Assembly: GCA_949298535.1 (NCBI GenBank)
Contig: CASFXA010000107.1
Location: forward strand, 1-55,144
Origin: an uncultured Oscillospiraceae bacterium
GTDB lineage: Bacteria > Bacillota > Clostridia > Oscillospirales > Ruminococcaceae
Length of the DNA: 55,144 nucleotides
Direction: 5' to 3'
Part shown: piece by piece, positions 1-8,481 of the stretch
Layout of the letters: each line of letters opens with the position of its first letter
Position numbering within the stretch: the first letter of the stretch is position 1
Translations under genes and position numbers: made by a program
The notes under the pieces: model-generated
What the model was told of the DNA's origin: nothing
The model's input: the letters and a program-made list of their open reading frames with translations, nothing else
The model's database searches: none

Positions 1-35
1 GGTATATTGAAAACTCTAATTCTCTCATTGCGATC

Positions 36-67
36 ACAGGCCGTCCTTCAGGCGGCCTGTTTTTTCT
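36..67 (+). terminator. Intrinsic terminator of a gene upstream of the window
   Basis: An 8-bp GC-rich stem (36-43 with 53-60) is followed by six T residues on the plus strand. No gene for it is visible, so it probably ends a transcript that begins before the window. Confidence 0.8.
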
Positions 68-154
68 GTATAATACAAAAGAAACATCCATTTCGGGTCT
101 TTCCGGGGAATAGTCGGTCCATTCAGATCGACTGGGACGCACGCGCGAATTTTC

Positions 155-197
155 AGAAAAAAGGGAAAAGGCCCGGAGCGCGAATGGCTCCAGGCCC
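155..197 (-). terminator. Terminator of tRNA-Ser transcript
   Basis: A 10-bp stem with one mismatch (170-179 with 187-196) lies directly downstream of the minus-strand tRNA. It is followed on that strand by a T-rich tail (complement of 155-169). Confidence 0.8.
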
Positions 198-205
198 TTG
201 CCTGG

Positions 206-297
206 TGGCGGAAAGAGAGGGATTCGAACCCTCGGTGCGCTATTAACGCACACACGATTTCCAGTCGTGCGCCTTAGACCAGCTCAGCCATCTTTCC
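206..297 (-). tRNA. tRNA-Ser (GGA anticodon)
   Basis: Read on the minus strand, the sequence folds as a class II tRNA. It has a 7-bp acceptor stem (GGAAAGA with TCTTTCC), discriminator G and an encoded CCA. The anticodon loop is CTGGAAA (anticodon GGA, reading UCC/UCU), the variable arm is long as in serine tRNAs, and the T arm carries GGTTCGAATCC. It is transcribed away from asnS from its own promoter and ends at the hairpin at 155-197. Confidence 0.97.
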
Positions 298-361
298 GAG
301 TGTGTCTAAAACGTTCCATACGTTTTATCCAGTTGTATGTCGGGGCACCCGACGAGTTATT

Positions 362-390
362 ATTATATCCGATGATTTTGGAAAAATCAA
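362..390 (-). promoter_or_regulatory. Promoter for tRNA-Ser
   Basis: On the minus strand, TTGATT (390-385) and TATAAT (367-362) are separated by 17 bp, which places transcription start about 60 nt upstream of the tRNA. A 6-bp GTCGGG/CCCGAC hairpin (339-353) lies in the predicted leader. Confidence 0.6.
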
Positions 391-511
391 CCCCTTTTTT
401 TCATTTTCTAAATTATTTTTTTCTTTTGTCCATTTTCCCTCCCTCAGCCCCGGTCAAAGGAATATCCACGCCGGAGATGACGGTTTTTCTTGCAGCTTCC
501 GGAAAAAGGGA

Positions 512-540
512 TTGCACAAAATCGCCTTCCATAATATAAT
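512..540 (+). promoter_or_regulatory. Promoter for asnS
   Basis: TTGCAC (512-517) and TATAAT (535-540) with a 17-bp spacer form a near-consensus sigma-A promoter. It lies about 100 bp before the asnS start codon. Confidence 0.8.
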
Positions 541-637
541 AAGTGTAACTGTCGGGCGTTCCCATTTTCAGGGAGCTTCCCCTGGGTTCCGGCGGAAAAG
601 CACCTCCGCCCATCATGTGGAAAGAAGGATTTTCAAA

Positions 638-2032
638 ATGCAGCATACCGAAATCAGGGCGCTGTTCGCCAGCGTAAACAACTACATTGATTCCGACGTC
701 ACCGTTTGCGGTTGGGTCAAAACCATCCGCAACTCCAAAGCGTTAGGCTTTATTGAGCTCAACGACGGCACCTATTTCCGGAATCTTCAGATCGTTTTTG
801 AGGACAGCAAGCTCCCCAATTTTGCTGAGATCGCCAAACAGAATGTGGGCGCCGCCCTGGTGGTTCGGGGAAACATCGTACTGACCCCCAACGCCAAACA
901 GCCCTTTGAAATCCATGCCGCCGAAATTCAGGTGGAAGGAACCTCCTCTCCTGAATATCCTCTTCAAAAAAAGAAACACAGCCTGGAATATCTGCGGACC
1001 ATTCAGCATCTCCGTCCCCGTACCAACACCTTCAGCGCGGTGTTCCGGGTTCGTTCCGTAGCCGCTTATGCCATCCATAAGTTCTTCAATGAGCGGGGAT
1101 TTGTCTACGCCCATACCCCCCTTATCACTGGCAGCGACTGTGAAGGCGCCGGCGAAATGTTCCGCCTGTCCGTACTGGATCCCGATAACCTGCCCCGTAC
1201 TCCCGATGGAAAGGTGGATTACAGCCAGGATTTCTTCGGCAAGCCCACCAATCTCACCGTTTCCGGCCAGCTGGAGGCGGAGTGCATGGCGATGGCCTTT
1301 TCCAAGGTCTACACCTTTGGGCCCACTTTCCGGGCGGAACGCTCCAATACCCCCCGTCACGCGGCGGAATTCTGGATGATTGAACCGGAGATCGCCTTTG
1401 CTGACCTGGAAGACAATATGCAGCTGGCTTCCGATATGATTAAATTCGTCCTGAAATATGTGATGGACAACTGCCCCGAGGAAATCGCTTTCTTCAACCA
1501 GTTCTATGACAAGGAACTGACCTCCCGCCTGACCAACATCATCGAATCCGACTTCGGGCGCATCACTTACACCGAAGCAGTGGAAAAGCTGGAGCAGGTG
1601 AAGGATCAGTTTGAGTATCCCGTCTATTGGGGCTGCGATCTCCAAACCGAGCACGAGCGGTATCTTACCGAGAAGATTTTCGGCAAGCCGGTTTTTGTCA
1701 CCGATTATCCCAAGGAGATCAAAGCCTTCTATATGCGGATGAACGACGACAACAAAACTGTTGCCGCTGTGGACCTGTTGGTTCCCGGCGTAGGCGAGAT
1801 TATCGGAGGTTCCCAGCGTGAGGAGCGTCTGGACCGTTTGATGGACCGCATCCACGAGTTGGGGCTACGGGAGGAGGACTACTGGTGGTATCTGGACCTG
1901 CGGCGTTTCGGCGGCACCAAACACGCCGGCTACGGTCTGGGCTTCGAGCGGCTGATTATGTATATCACCGGCATCACCAACATCCGGGACGTTCTCCCCT
2001 TCCCCAGAACCACCGGTTCCGCTGAATTCTAA
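638..2032 (+). CDS. asnS: Asparagine--tRNA ligase
   Basis: This is a cytoplasmic class II aminoacyl-tRNA synthetase that charges tRNA-Asn with asparagine using ATP. The 464-residue protein has an N-terminal OB-fold anticodon-binding domain (about residues 17-110, containing [12 protein letters not shown]). The catalytic core has motif 2 around FRAERSNT and motif 3 at the C terminus ([11 protein letters not shown], then [10 protein letters not shown]). Both the length and the C-terminal sequence are standard for AsnRS. The open frame extends back to 302, but that stretch has no family similarity and contains the promoter. ATG 638 is preceded by GAAGGA and gives the normal N terminus. The gene appears monocistronic, with a promoter at 512-540 and a terminator at 2082-2121. 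No T-box is visible in its leader. Confidence 0.97.
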   Translation: MQHTEIRALFASVNNYIDSDVTVCGWVKTIRNSKALGFIELNDGTYFRNLQIVFEDSKLPNFAEIAKQNVGAALVVRGNIVLTPNAKQPFEIHAAEIQVEGTSSPEYPLQKKKHSLEYLRTIQHLRPRTNTFSAVFRVRSVAAYAIHKFFNERGFVYAHTPLITGSDCEGAGEMFRLSVLDPDNLPRTPDGKVDYSQDFFGKPTNLTVSGQLEAECMAMAFSKVYTFGPTFRAERSNTPRHAAEFWMIEPEIAFADLEDNMQLASDMIKFVLKYVMDNCPEEIAFFNQFYDKELTSRLTNIIESDFGRITYTEAVEKLEQVKDQFEYPVYWGCDLQTEHERYLTEKIFGKPVFVTDYPKEIKAFYMRMNDDNKTVAAVDLLVPGVGEIIGGSQREERLDRLMDRIHELGLREEDYWWYLDLRRFGGTKHAGYGLGFERLIMYITGITNIRDVLPFPRTTGSAEF

Positions 2033-2081
2033 AATATTTTTACCCGGCGGGCCTTTTGGATGGCCTGTCAGGCACAGACAG

Positions 2082-2121
2082 TAAAAAGCTCCTGTATCTT
2101 TCGGGATACAGGGGCTTTTTG
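2082..2121 (+). terminator. Bidirectional terminator between asnS and the convergent gene
   Basis: A 12-bp stem (2087-2098 with 2104-2115, one mismatch) is flanked by AAAAA on the left and TTTTT on the right. It can therefore end asnS on the plus strand and the small membrane-protein gene on the minus strand. Confidence 0.85.
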
Positions 2122-2215
2122 TCATCAAATACCATTTACTTTTAACGCAAAGCACCAGGCGTCTGCTTCCGTATCATTGGGTTTGTTCCTGTTCACAATG
2201 GATTTATCGGCTCCG

Positions 2216-2581
2216 TTACAGCACCACCCATTGGGAATAGCCTTCTTTAACCTGAAAATGGACCGTAGCCAGGAGATTTCCCTTTGCAAACACCCAGTCC
2301 TCTCCCACAGCCAGTTCAGGAACGCAGCTGTAGCCATTTTTCCGCATACATTGGATCAAATTTTTCTCCGCGCCGTCAGAACGGGCCACATAAACAGCCG
2401 GCTCCTGCTGAATCTGTTCGTAAGGAGAATCGGTCAGCATCACTTTGGCCAGCCCGATCCCCGCCGAGACGGGATTAGCCACCCCCAATTGTTGAATGGA
2501 AATACAGACTGACCACACCACTGCGGTGAGAATAATTGCCAGGATACAAATAAAAACCTTGCCGCTTCTCTGCTGCTGCAT
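2216..2581 (-). CDS. Hypothetical membrane-anchored protein (121 aa)
   Basis: I do not recognise a family. The protein has a short basic N terminus, then one strongly hydrophobic helix (about residues 8-28, VFICILAIILTAVVWSV). A roughly 90-residue domain follows that should lie outside the membrane and includes CMRKNGYSCV, in which two cysteines could form a disulfide. ATG 2581 is chosen because AAGGAG lies nine bases upstream; the frame could start ten codons earlier, but without such a site. It is a single gene converging on asnS and sharing its terminator. The coding nature is supported by the RBS, the coherent TM-plus-domain organisation and the terminator placement. Confidence 0.7.
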   Translation of the reverse strand: MQQQRSGKVFICILAIILTAVVWSVCISIQQLGVANPVSAGIGLAKVMLTDSPYEQIQQEPAVYVARSDGAEKNLIQCMRKNGYSCVPELAVGEDWVFAKGNLLATVHFQVKEGYSQWVVL

Positions 2582-2954
2582 ACCATTCGCTCCTTTTCCA
2601 ATATGGTTCAATTTATTTTTTCCTTCTGTTTATTACAACGCAAAAATGGGGCTGATTATTTCACTGATTGGCCATTGTTTTCAAATTATTCACATTCGTC
2701 CGCGAAGGAAGGAATCTTCCTGAATCCGCAAACTTCCTTTTCCATACTCACACCCAAGGGCGCGGGAGAAATCAAATGATCCTGTTTTCTGTATTTTATG
2801 ACGCTCAAGCAGAGAATACCCGGGCCAGGGGATTTTTCCTTTTATTGTTTTTTTCATTGTCATATTTTAGGGACTGTGCTACAATAGACACAAAATTTTC
2901 GGGAAATATCCGCTTAAGATACGGTTTGTTTGCCCATAAAACCGGAGGTTTATG
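2582..2954. other. Divergent intergenic region
   Basis: The spacer separates the divergent small membrane-protein and amidohydrolase genes. Apart from the amidohydrolase promoter (2857-2885) I see no RNA motif or plausible gene in it. Short open frames here lack ribosome-binding sites. Confidence 0.6.
2857..2885 (+). promoter_or_regulatory. Promoter for the amidohydrolase gene
   Basis: TTGTCA (2857-2862) and TACAAT (2880-2885) are spaced by exactly 17 bp. Transcription would start about 60 nt before the start codon. Confidence 0.8.
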
Positions 2955-3743
2955 ATGATTGTTGATTTCCATGCGCATCTTTTTCCTGATTCCCTCGCCC
3001 CCCGCACCATCGCCCATCTGGCAGGCATTTGCGGGCTGCCCCCTACGTCCGACGGCACTCAGAACGGCCTTCTGGAGCGGATGGAACACTGGGGGGTGGA
3101 TCTGGCAGTGGTTCAGCATATCGCCACCAAGCCCCATCAGCAGCAAACCATCAACGATTCTGCCGCCGCCATTCAGGGAGGGAAACTCCGCTGTTTTGGC
3201 ACTGTCCATCCGGACAGTCCCGATCCCGGAGCCGAAGTTTACCGCATCCATCAACTGGGCTTGAAAGGCGTTAAGCTCCATCCGGATTACCAGGGATTTT
3301 TTGCTGATGATCCCAAAGTGGACCCTATCTATGATGCCTGCCGGGCTTTGAAGCTGCCGGTATTGTTCCACGCAGGATGGGATTACATTTCCCCAGAGGT
3401 ATCCCATGGCAGTCCTAAGGCTATCGCCGCTGTATTGGAACGGTTTCCCGGACTGACCATTATCGCCGCCCATTTGGGGGGGATGCAGCGCTGTGAGGAA
3501 GCAGAGGAATATCTGATCGGAAAGCCAGTCTATATTGACACTTCCATGGCCTGGCATTTTGCCTCTCCACAACAGGCCAGGCGCCTGTTGCTGCGTCATG
3601 ATCCGGAGCGGATCCTTTATGGAAGCGATTGTCCCTGGGGTTCCATGGAAAAGGATCGGCCTTATTTGGAGAATTTGGGGTTGGGAGAAGAGCTGATGGA
3701 AAAGATTTGGTATCGTAACGCTCTTCGGCTGTTGGGAGAATAA
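2955..3743 (+). CDS. Amidohydrolase family 2 protein
   Basis: This is a metal-dependent hydrolase or decarboxylase of the Amidohydro_2 (TIM-barrel) type, and its substrate is unknown. The 262-residue protein opens with the metal-binding DFHAHLFP motif. It then has KGVKLHPDYQGF (a conserved Lys-Leu-His), FHAGWDY and AAHLGG, and ends with the YGSDCPWG aspartate motif, which are the landmarks of the family in order. GGAGG at 2944-2948 is six bases before ATG 2955; an ATG three bases earlier is also possible but too close. The gene has its own promoter and converges on the TetR gene. Relatives include ACMSD-like decarboxylases and uncharacterised hydrolases, and the context does not discriminate between them. 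Confidence 0.9.
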   Translation: MIVDFHAHLFPDSLAPRTIAHLAGICGLPPTSDGTQNGLLERMEHWGVDLAVVQHIATKPHQQQTINDSAAAIQGGKLRCFGTVHPDSPDPGAEVYRIHQLGLKGVKLHPDYQGFFADDPKVDPIYDACRALKLPVLFHAGWDYISPEVSHGSPKAIAAVLERFPGLTIIAAHLGGMQRCEEAEEYLIGKPVYIDTSMAWHFASPQQARRLLLRHDPERILYGSDCPWGSMEKDRPYLENLGLGEELMEKIWYRNALRLLGE

Positions 3744-3820
3744 GCAATCCCTTTTCGCTCCCCCCCTGGAGATCGGTTTGCGCCGAAATCAAAACAGAAT
3801 GTTGTCTGGACTCTTTAAAA

Positions 3821-3856
3821 GGGCAAGGGGCCGCCTAAAAAGGCGGCCCCTTGCCC
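3821..3856. terminator. Long perfect hairpin between convergent genes
   Basis: A perfect 15-bp GC-rich inverted repeat (3821-3835 with 3842-3856) has a six-base loop. Only the minus strand has a short T run (complement of AAAA at 3817-3820). It probably ends both the amidohydrolase and tetR transcripts. Confidence 0.65.
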
Positions 3857-3918
3857 CAATGTATTTCCTGCGTCTAAAGATTTCTTCACGCAGACGGAAC
3901 CATGCGTATTTTTTCCCT

Positions 3919-4539
3919 TTATCCCCGGAGAGAGGCGCTGCTCTTTTTCTGCTCCTCTTCCAAAAAGCCCACCCCTTTCCTGGTCATCTGTTCCATCATG
4001 GCCGCTACTTGTTCCGGCTGCTGTTTCATACCCTCATTGAGCCACCGATACATCACCCCTACACATCCTGAAACAATGTAGCTCCCACAATATTCCCTCT
4101 GCTGGGGAGTACTGTTTTTATAAAGACTCATCCAGTCAGTAACGCATTTATCCTGGAGCATCCCCTCCAGACGTTTATAAAAGTTCATATCCCCATTACG
4201 GCTAAGCAGCATCCGGCAAAGATCAGAATTTTCCTGGATGTATTGAACCATAGTCAAAAAAATGGAATATAACGACTTGGTCAATTCTTCCGCGGAAAAC
4301 CGATCCAGGATTTCCCGCACATCCGCTACGGTTTCTTCCTCAATCTGTTGGTACAGATCGTAAATATCCCGATAATGAACATAAAAGGTTGCCCGATGCA
4401 GGTCCACAAAATCGGTCAGCTCCCGCACAGAAATATCCTTCAGTTTCTTTTGAGTCAGCAGATAGGACAAGCCCTGACGCAGCATCTTTTTTGTTCTCCG
4501 AACCCGGCGATCTCCCTGATCTTCCTTTTTTTCATTCAT
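3919..4539 (-). CDS. TetR/AcrR-family transcriptional regulator
   Basis: This 206-residue protein has an N-terminal helix-turn-helix of TetR type (about residues 12-60). The helix region reads RRTKKMLRQGL, followed by ISVRELTDFVDLHRATFYVHYRD, where the recognition helix ends in the typical TFYxHY. The C-terminal half is helical and probably binds a ligand and forms the dimer, as in regulators with the TetR_C_8-type domain. ATG 4539 has AGGAGGT nine bases upstream; the frame extends 12 codons further without another site. The gene is divergent from the MMPL operon, and an inverted repeat at 4667-4685 sits at the operon's promoter. It is therefore inferred to repress that operon and possibly itself. 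Confidence 0.92.
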   Translation of the reverse strand: MNEKKEDQGDRRVRRTKKMLRQGLSYLLTQKKLKDISVRELTDFVDLHRATFYVHYRDIYDLYQQIEEETVADVREILDRFSAEELTKSLYSIFLTMVQYIQENSDLCRMLLSRNGDMNFYKRLEGMLQDKCVTDWMSLYKNSTPQQREYCGSYIVSGCVGVMYRWLNEGMKQQPEQVAAMMEQMTRKGVGFLEEEQKKSSASLRG

Positions 4540-4647
4540 AAAATGTTTACCTCCTCCGCCAAAGATAAACGACATTATTTTATTAAACGTCTATTAACTG
4601 TATATAATGGCGATTTATTGTTTATGGATTTTCATCATTAACTCTAT

Positions 4648-4653
4648 TATAAT
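4648..4653 (+). promoter_or_regulatory. Probable -10 element of the MMPL operon
   Basis: TATAAT lies about 65 bp before the TTG start codon, with no good -35 hexamer at 17 bp. A second TATAAT is at 4603-4608. A weak -35 would fit a regulated promoter. Confidence 0.5.
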
Positions 4654-4666
4654 ATCAACAGAACAG

Positions 4667-4685
4667 TTAGTCAACATTTGTCTAA
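4667..4685. promoter_or_regulatory. Candidate TetR operator (19-bp inverted repeat)
   Basis: TTAGTCAACATTTGTCTAA is an imperfect palindrome (TTAGTCAA and, on the other strand, TTAGACAA). It lies just downstream of the -10 at 4648-4653, where a bound repressor would block transcription of the MMPL operon. Its assignment to the adjacent TetR protein is an inference from position. Confidence 0.5.
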
Positions 4686-4716
4686 TAACTTTATTGCTAT
4701 TCAGGGAGTGACCCAC

Positions 4717-6795
4717 TTGCAAAAACTTACTACATGGATGCTGAAAGCCCGTTGTGGAATTGTAGCGTTCTTTCTGGCAGCAACCGTCCTATGCGGCATC
4801 TTAACCCTTCAGGTTTCCGTCAACTACGATATGGTGGATTATCTGCCTGACGAGGCTCCTTCCACCAACGCGCTGGACGTAATGGATGACGCCTATGAAA
4901 CAGCCGTCCCCAATCTTCGGGTTATGATACCGGACGTATCTATTCCTCAGGCCCTGGAATATAAGGAACAACTCTCCCAGGTGCCGGGGGTGGATGAGAT
5001 CCTCTGGCTGGACGATCAGGCGGATCTGACTGTTCCATTGGAAACCTTGGATCAAAAAACCATCTCCGACTGGTACGTTGACGGTTATGCCCTTTACTCC
5101 ATCACAGTGGAAGAGGAAGGACAGCTGGAAACCTTAAATGAAATCCGTCAAATCATCGGCGACGAAGGCGCCATGAGCGGAAATCCAGTGGATACGGTAA
5201 ACGCCCAGACAACCACCAGCAGCGAGGTCAAGCGGATGATGTCCTACATCATTCCCATTCTTTTTCTCATCCTGCTGCTAACCACCACCTCCTGGTTTGA
5301 GCCGGTGCTGTTTATGATTAACGTGGGCATCGCCATTGTGCTGAATATGGGAACCAACCTGTTGTTCGGGGAGATCTCCTTTATCACCCAAACCACCGGC
5401 GCTATCCTCCAGTTGGCCTGCTCCATGGATTACGCCATTTTTTTGCTGGATCGCTTTGAAGAAATTCGCCAGGAAAATGTTCCTCCCATGGAAGCAATGG
5501 CCCAGGCTGTGGTCAAATCGACCTCCTCTATTCTTTCCAGCGGCCTGACCACTGTGGTGGGTTTTGCAGCGTTAATTGCCATGCGCTTTAAAATCGGGCC
5601 GGATATGGGCTTCGTGCTGGCGAAGGGAATCTTTCTCTCCCTGGTTACCACCTTGATTTTCATGCCCTGTCTGACCATGTGCTGCTACCGCCTCATTGAC
5701 AAAACCATGCACCGCTCCTTCCTCCCCACCTTTGAACGGACAGCCAGAATCACCAGCAAAATCAAAAGTTTTGTTACCGTCATGGTGGTCGTGCTGCTGG
5801 TCCCCTGTTATTTGGCCCAGCAGAATCTCTCCTTCCAGTATGGAATGTCCGGAATGGCGGCGCCCGGTTCTCAGGTGGCCAATGATCGGGACGCCATCAA
5901 TGAAAAATTCGGAGAGTCCGCGTCCTTTGCCCTGATAGTCCCTCAGGGCAATTCCGCCTATGAAAAAGCGCTGAGCGAGGATATTCAGGCGCTCCCCCAG
6001 GTGGCAAGCCTTGTCTCCTACGCAGAAACCGTGGGCAGCTCCATTCCGGCTGAATATGTGCCTCCCACACAGCTTAAACAGCTGAATTCAGGGGGGTACA
6101 CCCGGATGGTCATTACCGCCCGGATCCCTCCTGAAAGCACGGAGACCTTTGCCTTTGTCAAAACACTGCGGGAAATCGCCCAACAGTATTATCCCGATTC
6201 CGCCCTGCTGGCCGGCGAGTGTTCCAACGTCTATGATATGAAGGAAACCATTACCGCCGACAGCGTTAAGGTCAACGCTATCGCTATCGGCGCCATCGCT
6301 ATGATTCTGGTATTTAATTTTCATTCCTTCATTCTGCCCATCTTTTTGCTGCTGACCATCGAATCCTCCGTTTTCATCAATATTGCCGTTCCCTACTTCA
6401 CCGGCAGTTCGATGAATTATATCGGATACCTCATCATCAGCTCGGTGCAGCTGGGCGCCACCGTGGATTACGCCATTCTCTTTACCAACCGCTATCTGGA
6501 AAACCGCAGCCAAATGCCCCGAAAACTTTGTCCCGCCAAAACCATTCAGGATACAGCCGGCAGCATCCTCACCTCCGGCGGTATTCTCACTGTAGCCGGC
6601 CTGATTCTGGGGCTGATCTCCACCAACGGCGTCATCAGCCAGCTGGGTATTCTGGTGGCCCGGGGCGCAATTCTCTCTTCCCTTTTGGTGCTGGTATTCC
6701 TGCCGACGCTGCTGACCACCTTTGAACCTTTGATCCTGCGCACCACCCGTAAGCTGCATTTTTATCAGGAGAAAGGAGCTGCTCCCACACCATGA
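4717..6795 (+). CDS. MMPL/RND-family membrane transporter
   Basis: This is a large cytoplasmic-membrane protein of the MMPL/RND superfamily, likely an exporter of lipids, drugs or envelope material driven by the ion gradient. In the 692 residues I see an N-terminal helix, an extracytoplasmic loop, and a first helix bundle with CSMDYAIFLLDRFEE. A second loop and a second bundle with LGATVDYAILFTNRYLE follow. This internal duplication, with an Asp-Tyr pair in helix 4 of each half, is the family signature. The length is near that of other Firmicute MMPL proteins. TTG 4717 is chosen because AGGGAG lies eight bases upstream. The stop codon overlaps the next start (ATGA), so the operon continues with two secreted proteins. 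The divergent TetR gene is the probable regulator. Confidence 0.9.
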   Translation: MQKLTTWMLKARCGIVAFFLAATVLCGILTLQVSVNYDMVDYLPDEAPSTNALDVMDDAYETAVPNLRVMIPDVSIPQALEYKEQLSQVPGVDEILWLDDQADLTVPLETLDQKTISDWYVDGYALYSITVEEEGQLETLNEIRQIIGDEGAMSGNPVDTVNAQTTTSSEVKRMMSYIIPILFLILLLTTTSWFEPVLFMINVGIAIVLNMGTNLLFGEISFITQTTGAILQLACSMDYAIFLLDRFEEIRQENVPPMEAMAQAVVKSTSSILSSGLTTVVGFAALIAMRFKIGPDMGFVLAKGIFLSLVTTLIFMPCLTMCCYRLIDKTMHRSFLPTFERTARITSKIKSFVTVMVVVLLVPCYLAQQNLSFQYGMSGMAAPGSQVANDRDAINEKFGESASFALIVPQGNSAYEKALSEDIQALPQVASLVSYAETVGSSIPAEYVPPTQLKQLNSGGYTRMVITARIPPESTETFAFVKTLREIAQQYYPDSALLAGECSNVYDMKETITADSVKVNAIAIGAIAMILVFNFHSFILPIFLLLTIESSVFINIAVPYFTGSSMNYIGYLIISSVQLGATVDYAILFTNRYLENRSQMPRKLCPAKTIQDTAGSILTSGGILTVAGLILGLISTNGVISQLGILVARGAILSSLLVLVFLPTLLTTFEPLILRTTRKLHFYQEKGAAPTP

Positions 6796-8372
6796 AACGT
6801 CTTTGTTCTCTCCTTTGCGCTTTAACCCTGATTTTCTGTTGCTCCATTGTTTCTTATGGCGCACAAGAGGAAGGAATCCCACAGCTTTTGGATGTGGTGA
6901 TTTACGAAAACACCGCTTTCCCCGGTCAAGATATTCCGGTTGGTCTGGACGCCAGTTTTTCCTCCACGCCGGAGCTGTTGGCAATCACTTTCGCCCAGGA
7001 GGGGGGCAGTTCTTCCCTCACCACAATCCTCCGTGTCACCTCTCCGGATTCCATTGTGGAACAGCAATATGGAGGGACCATTTCGCTGCCTGAGGACATC
7101 TCCCCTGGATGCTATCGTTTAAAAACCGTCACGCTGATGGACAGCCAGGGCCGCCGGATCCGCTATACCTCCAGCGAAGATGGAGAGGAGCTGCTCTCAG
7201 ATGTACTGGAGGAAATTCCCGCTTTTACCGTAGTTTCCGGCTCCGGACGTCCGTCACTGATGGGCTGCACCGTTTCTCCTTCCTCTCTGACCCCAGGGGA
7301 GGATGCCACCGTCATCCTGGAAACCTCCCTGGCCGCCAGGGAATTGGAACGGGCTTCCCTTTTGTTCCGCAACGAAAACAACGGCCATGTAATCGTCCTC
7401 ACCCTGGAGGAGGAGGACCGGATCGGAGAAGGGATCTACCAAAAGAGCCTGGAAATCCCCCCTTATGAAGATGCCGGTCTGTTTCAGCTGGTAAAAGTGA
7501 CCTTGAAAAACTCCTCCCAAGGAGAACAAACCTGGAGCCATCGCCTCCATCTGGAAGAGGAAGACGCCCCGGATCAGCTGCCTCTCCCCTTTTCCTGCAG
7601 CTTTCAGGTGATCGCTACCAATCGCAGCGACGCTGCGGCGCCATCCCTTTCCTCGGTCACGGTAGCTGATGTCCGACGAAAGATTGACAGCGGCGATCTG
7701 GAGTATCAGCTGGAGGCCCGGGCCACCGACGACCTCTCCGGTGTGGCCAGAATTACCCTGCTGTTCCGAAACAGCGCCAACGACCGCACTCTGTCCGCAG
7801 TTCTGTGGCCGGACGAGACGGATCCGCAACTGTTTACCGGCACCATGACCGTCAGCGCCTGGGAACCCGCAGGAGAATTTTTTCTGGAACAGGCAGGCGT
7901 CACCGATGAAGCAGGAAACTTTCAAAGCTACCGCAACGCCTGGGATCTGGGGCAGGCCGGCACCGATCTCCCCTTGTCCCAGAGCCTGACCATTCAGGTG
8001 AATACCGGCAGTCAAACCGCCGACGATACCGCCCCCATTCTGGAAAAAATATCGCTGGATCATCAAACCATTTCCAGGGGGGAACCCATCACCGTCACCG
8101 CTTGGGTGTCAGACGATCTCTCCGGCGTAGAGGATGTTTCTCTCCAGTTCCGCAGCCGCGGAGACAGCTCCCTTTCCCTGGTGCTTCATCAACAGGGAGA
8201 ATATTGGGTGGGGACCATCCGGGATACCGGGACGCTGGAACTGGGCGAATATCGTCTGACCCGGGTCACCGTCCGGGACGAGGCTGGCAACCGCCGGGGG
8301 TACTATGAATCTCCCGGCAGCTACAGCGAAGGGCTTCCCGTCTCCCTTTCCTTTGTGGTAGAGGCAGAGTAA
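6792..8372 (+). CDS. Secreted protein with four Ig-like repeats
   Basis: The 526-residue protein has a signal peptide (about residues 1-23, ending SYGA) and no later membrane helix, so it should be exported. The mature part consists of about four copies of a roughly 110-130-residue beta-sandwich-like repeat. Recurring landmarks are PxLxxV/ISL at the start, a Gly-rich turn, DDLSGV, L.FRN or L.FRS in the middle, GxYxxxxVTxxD late, and EAGNxxxY at the end. This is typical of bacterial Ig-like or cadherin-like domains used for binding or spacing. It overlaps the MMPL stop codon by four bases and is followed by the DG-repeat protein, so it probably works with the transporter outside the membrane. 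No catalytic motif is visible. The ligand is unknown. Confidence 0.85.
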   Translation: MKRLCSLLCALTLIFCCSIVSYGAQEEGIPQLLDVVIYENTAFPGQDIPVGLDASFSSTPELLAITFAQEGGSSSLTTILRVTSPDSIVEQQYGGTISLPEDISPGCYRLKTVTLMDSQGRRIRYTSSEDGEELLSDVLEEIPAFTVVSGSGRPSLMGCTVSPSSLTPGEDATVILETSLAARELERASLLFRNENNGHVIVLTLEEEDRIGEGIYQKSLEIPPYEDAGLFQLVKVTLKNSSQGEQTWSHRLHLEEEDAPDQLPLPFSCSFQVIATNRSDAAAPSLSSVTVADVRRKIDSGDLEYQLEARATDDLSGVARITLLFRNSANDRTLSAVLWPDETDPQLFTGTMTVSAWEPAGEFFLEQAGVTDEAGNFQSYRNAWDLGQAGTDLPLSQSLTIQVNTGSQTADDTAPILEKISLDHQTISRGEPITVTAWVSDDLSGVEDVSLQFRSRGDSSLSLVLHQQGEYWVGTIRDTGTLELGEYRLTRVTVRDEAGNRRGYYESPGSYSEGLPVSLSFVVEAE

Positions 8373-8481
8373 TTCTTCGCTGGCATCTTCTGCGCAGACC
8401 AGCGCATCGTCCTTTTCATGTAGAAAGGCACATTTTACTGTTCTTGCTGGTTTTATTCATTTATCAAAGGAGGAACCTTCC

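Noticed and set aside
302-637. N-terminal extension of AsnRS (112 codons)
   Set aside because: It has no similarity to the family, contains the consensus promoter at 512-540, and ATG 638 has its own ribosome-binding site and gives the normal N terminus.
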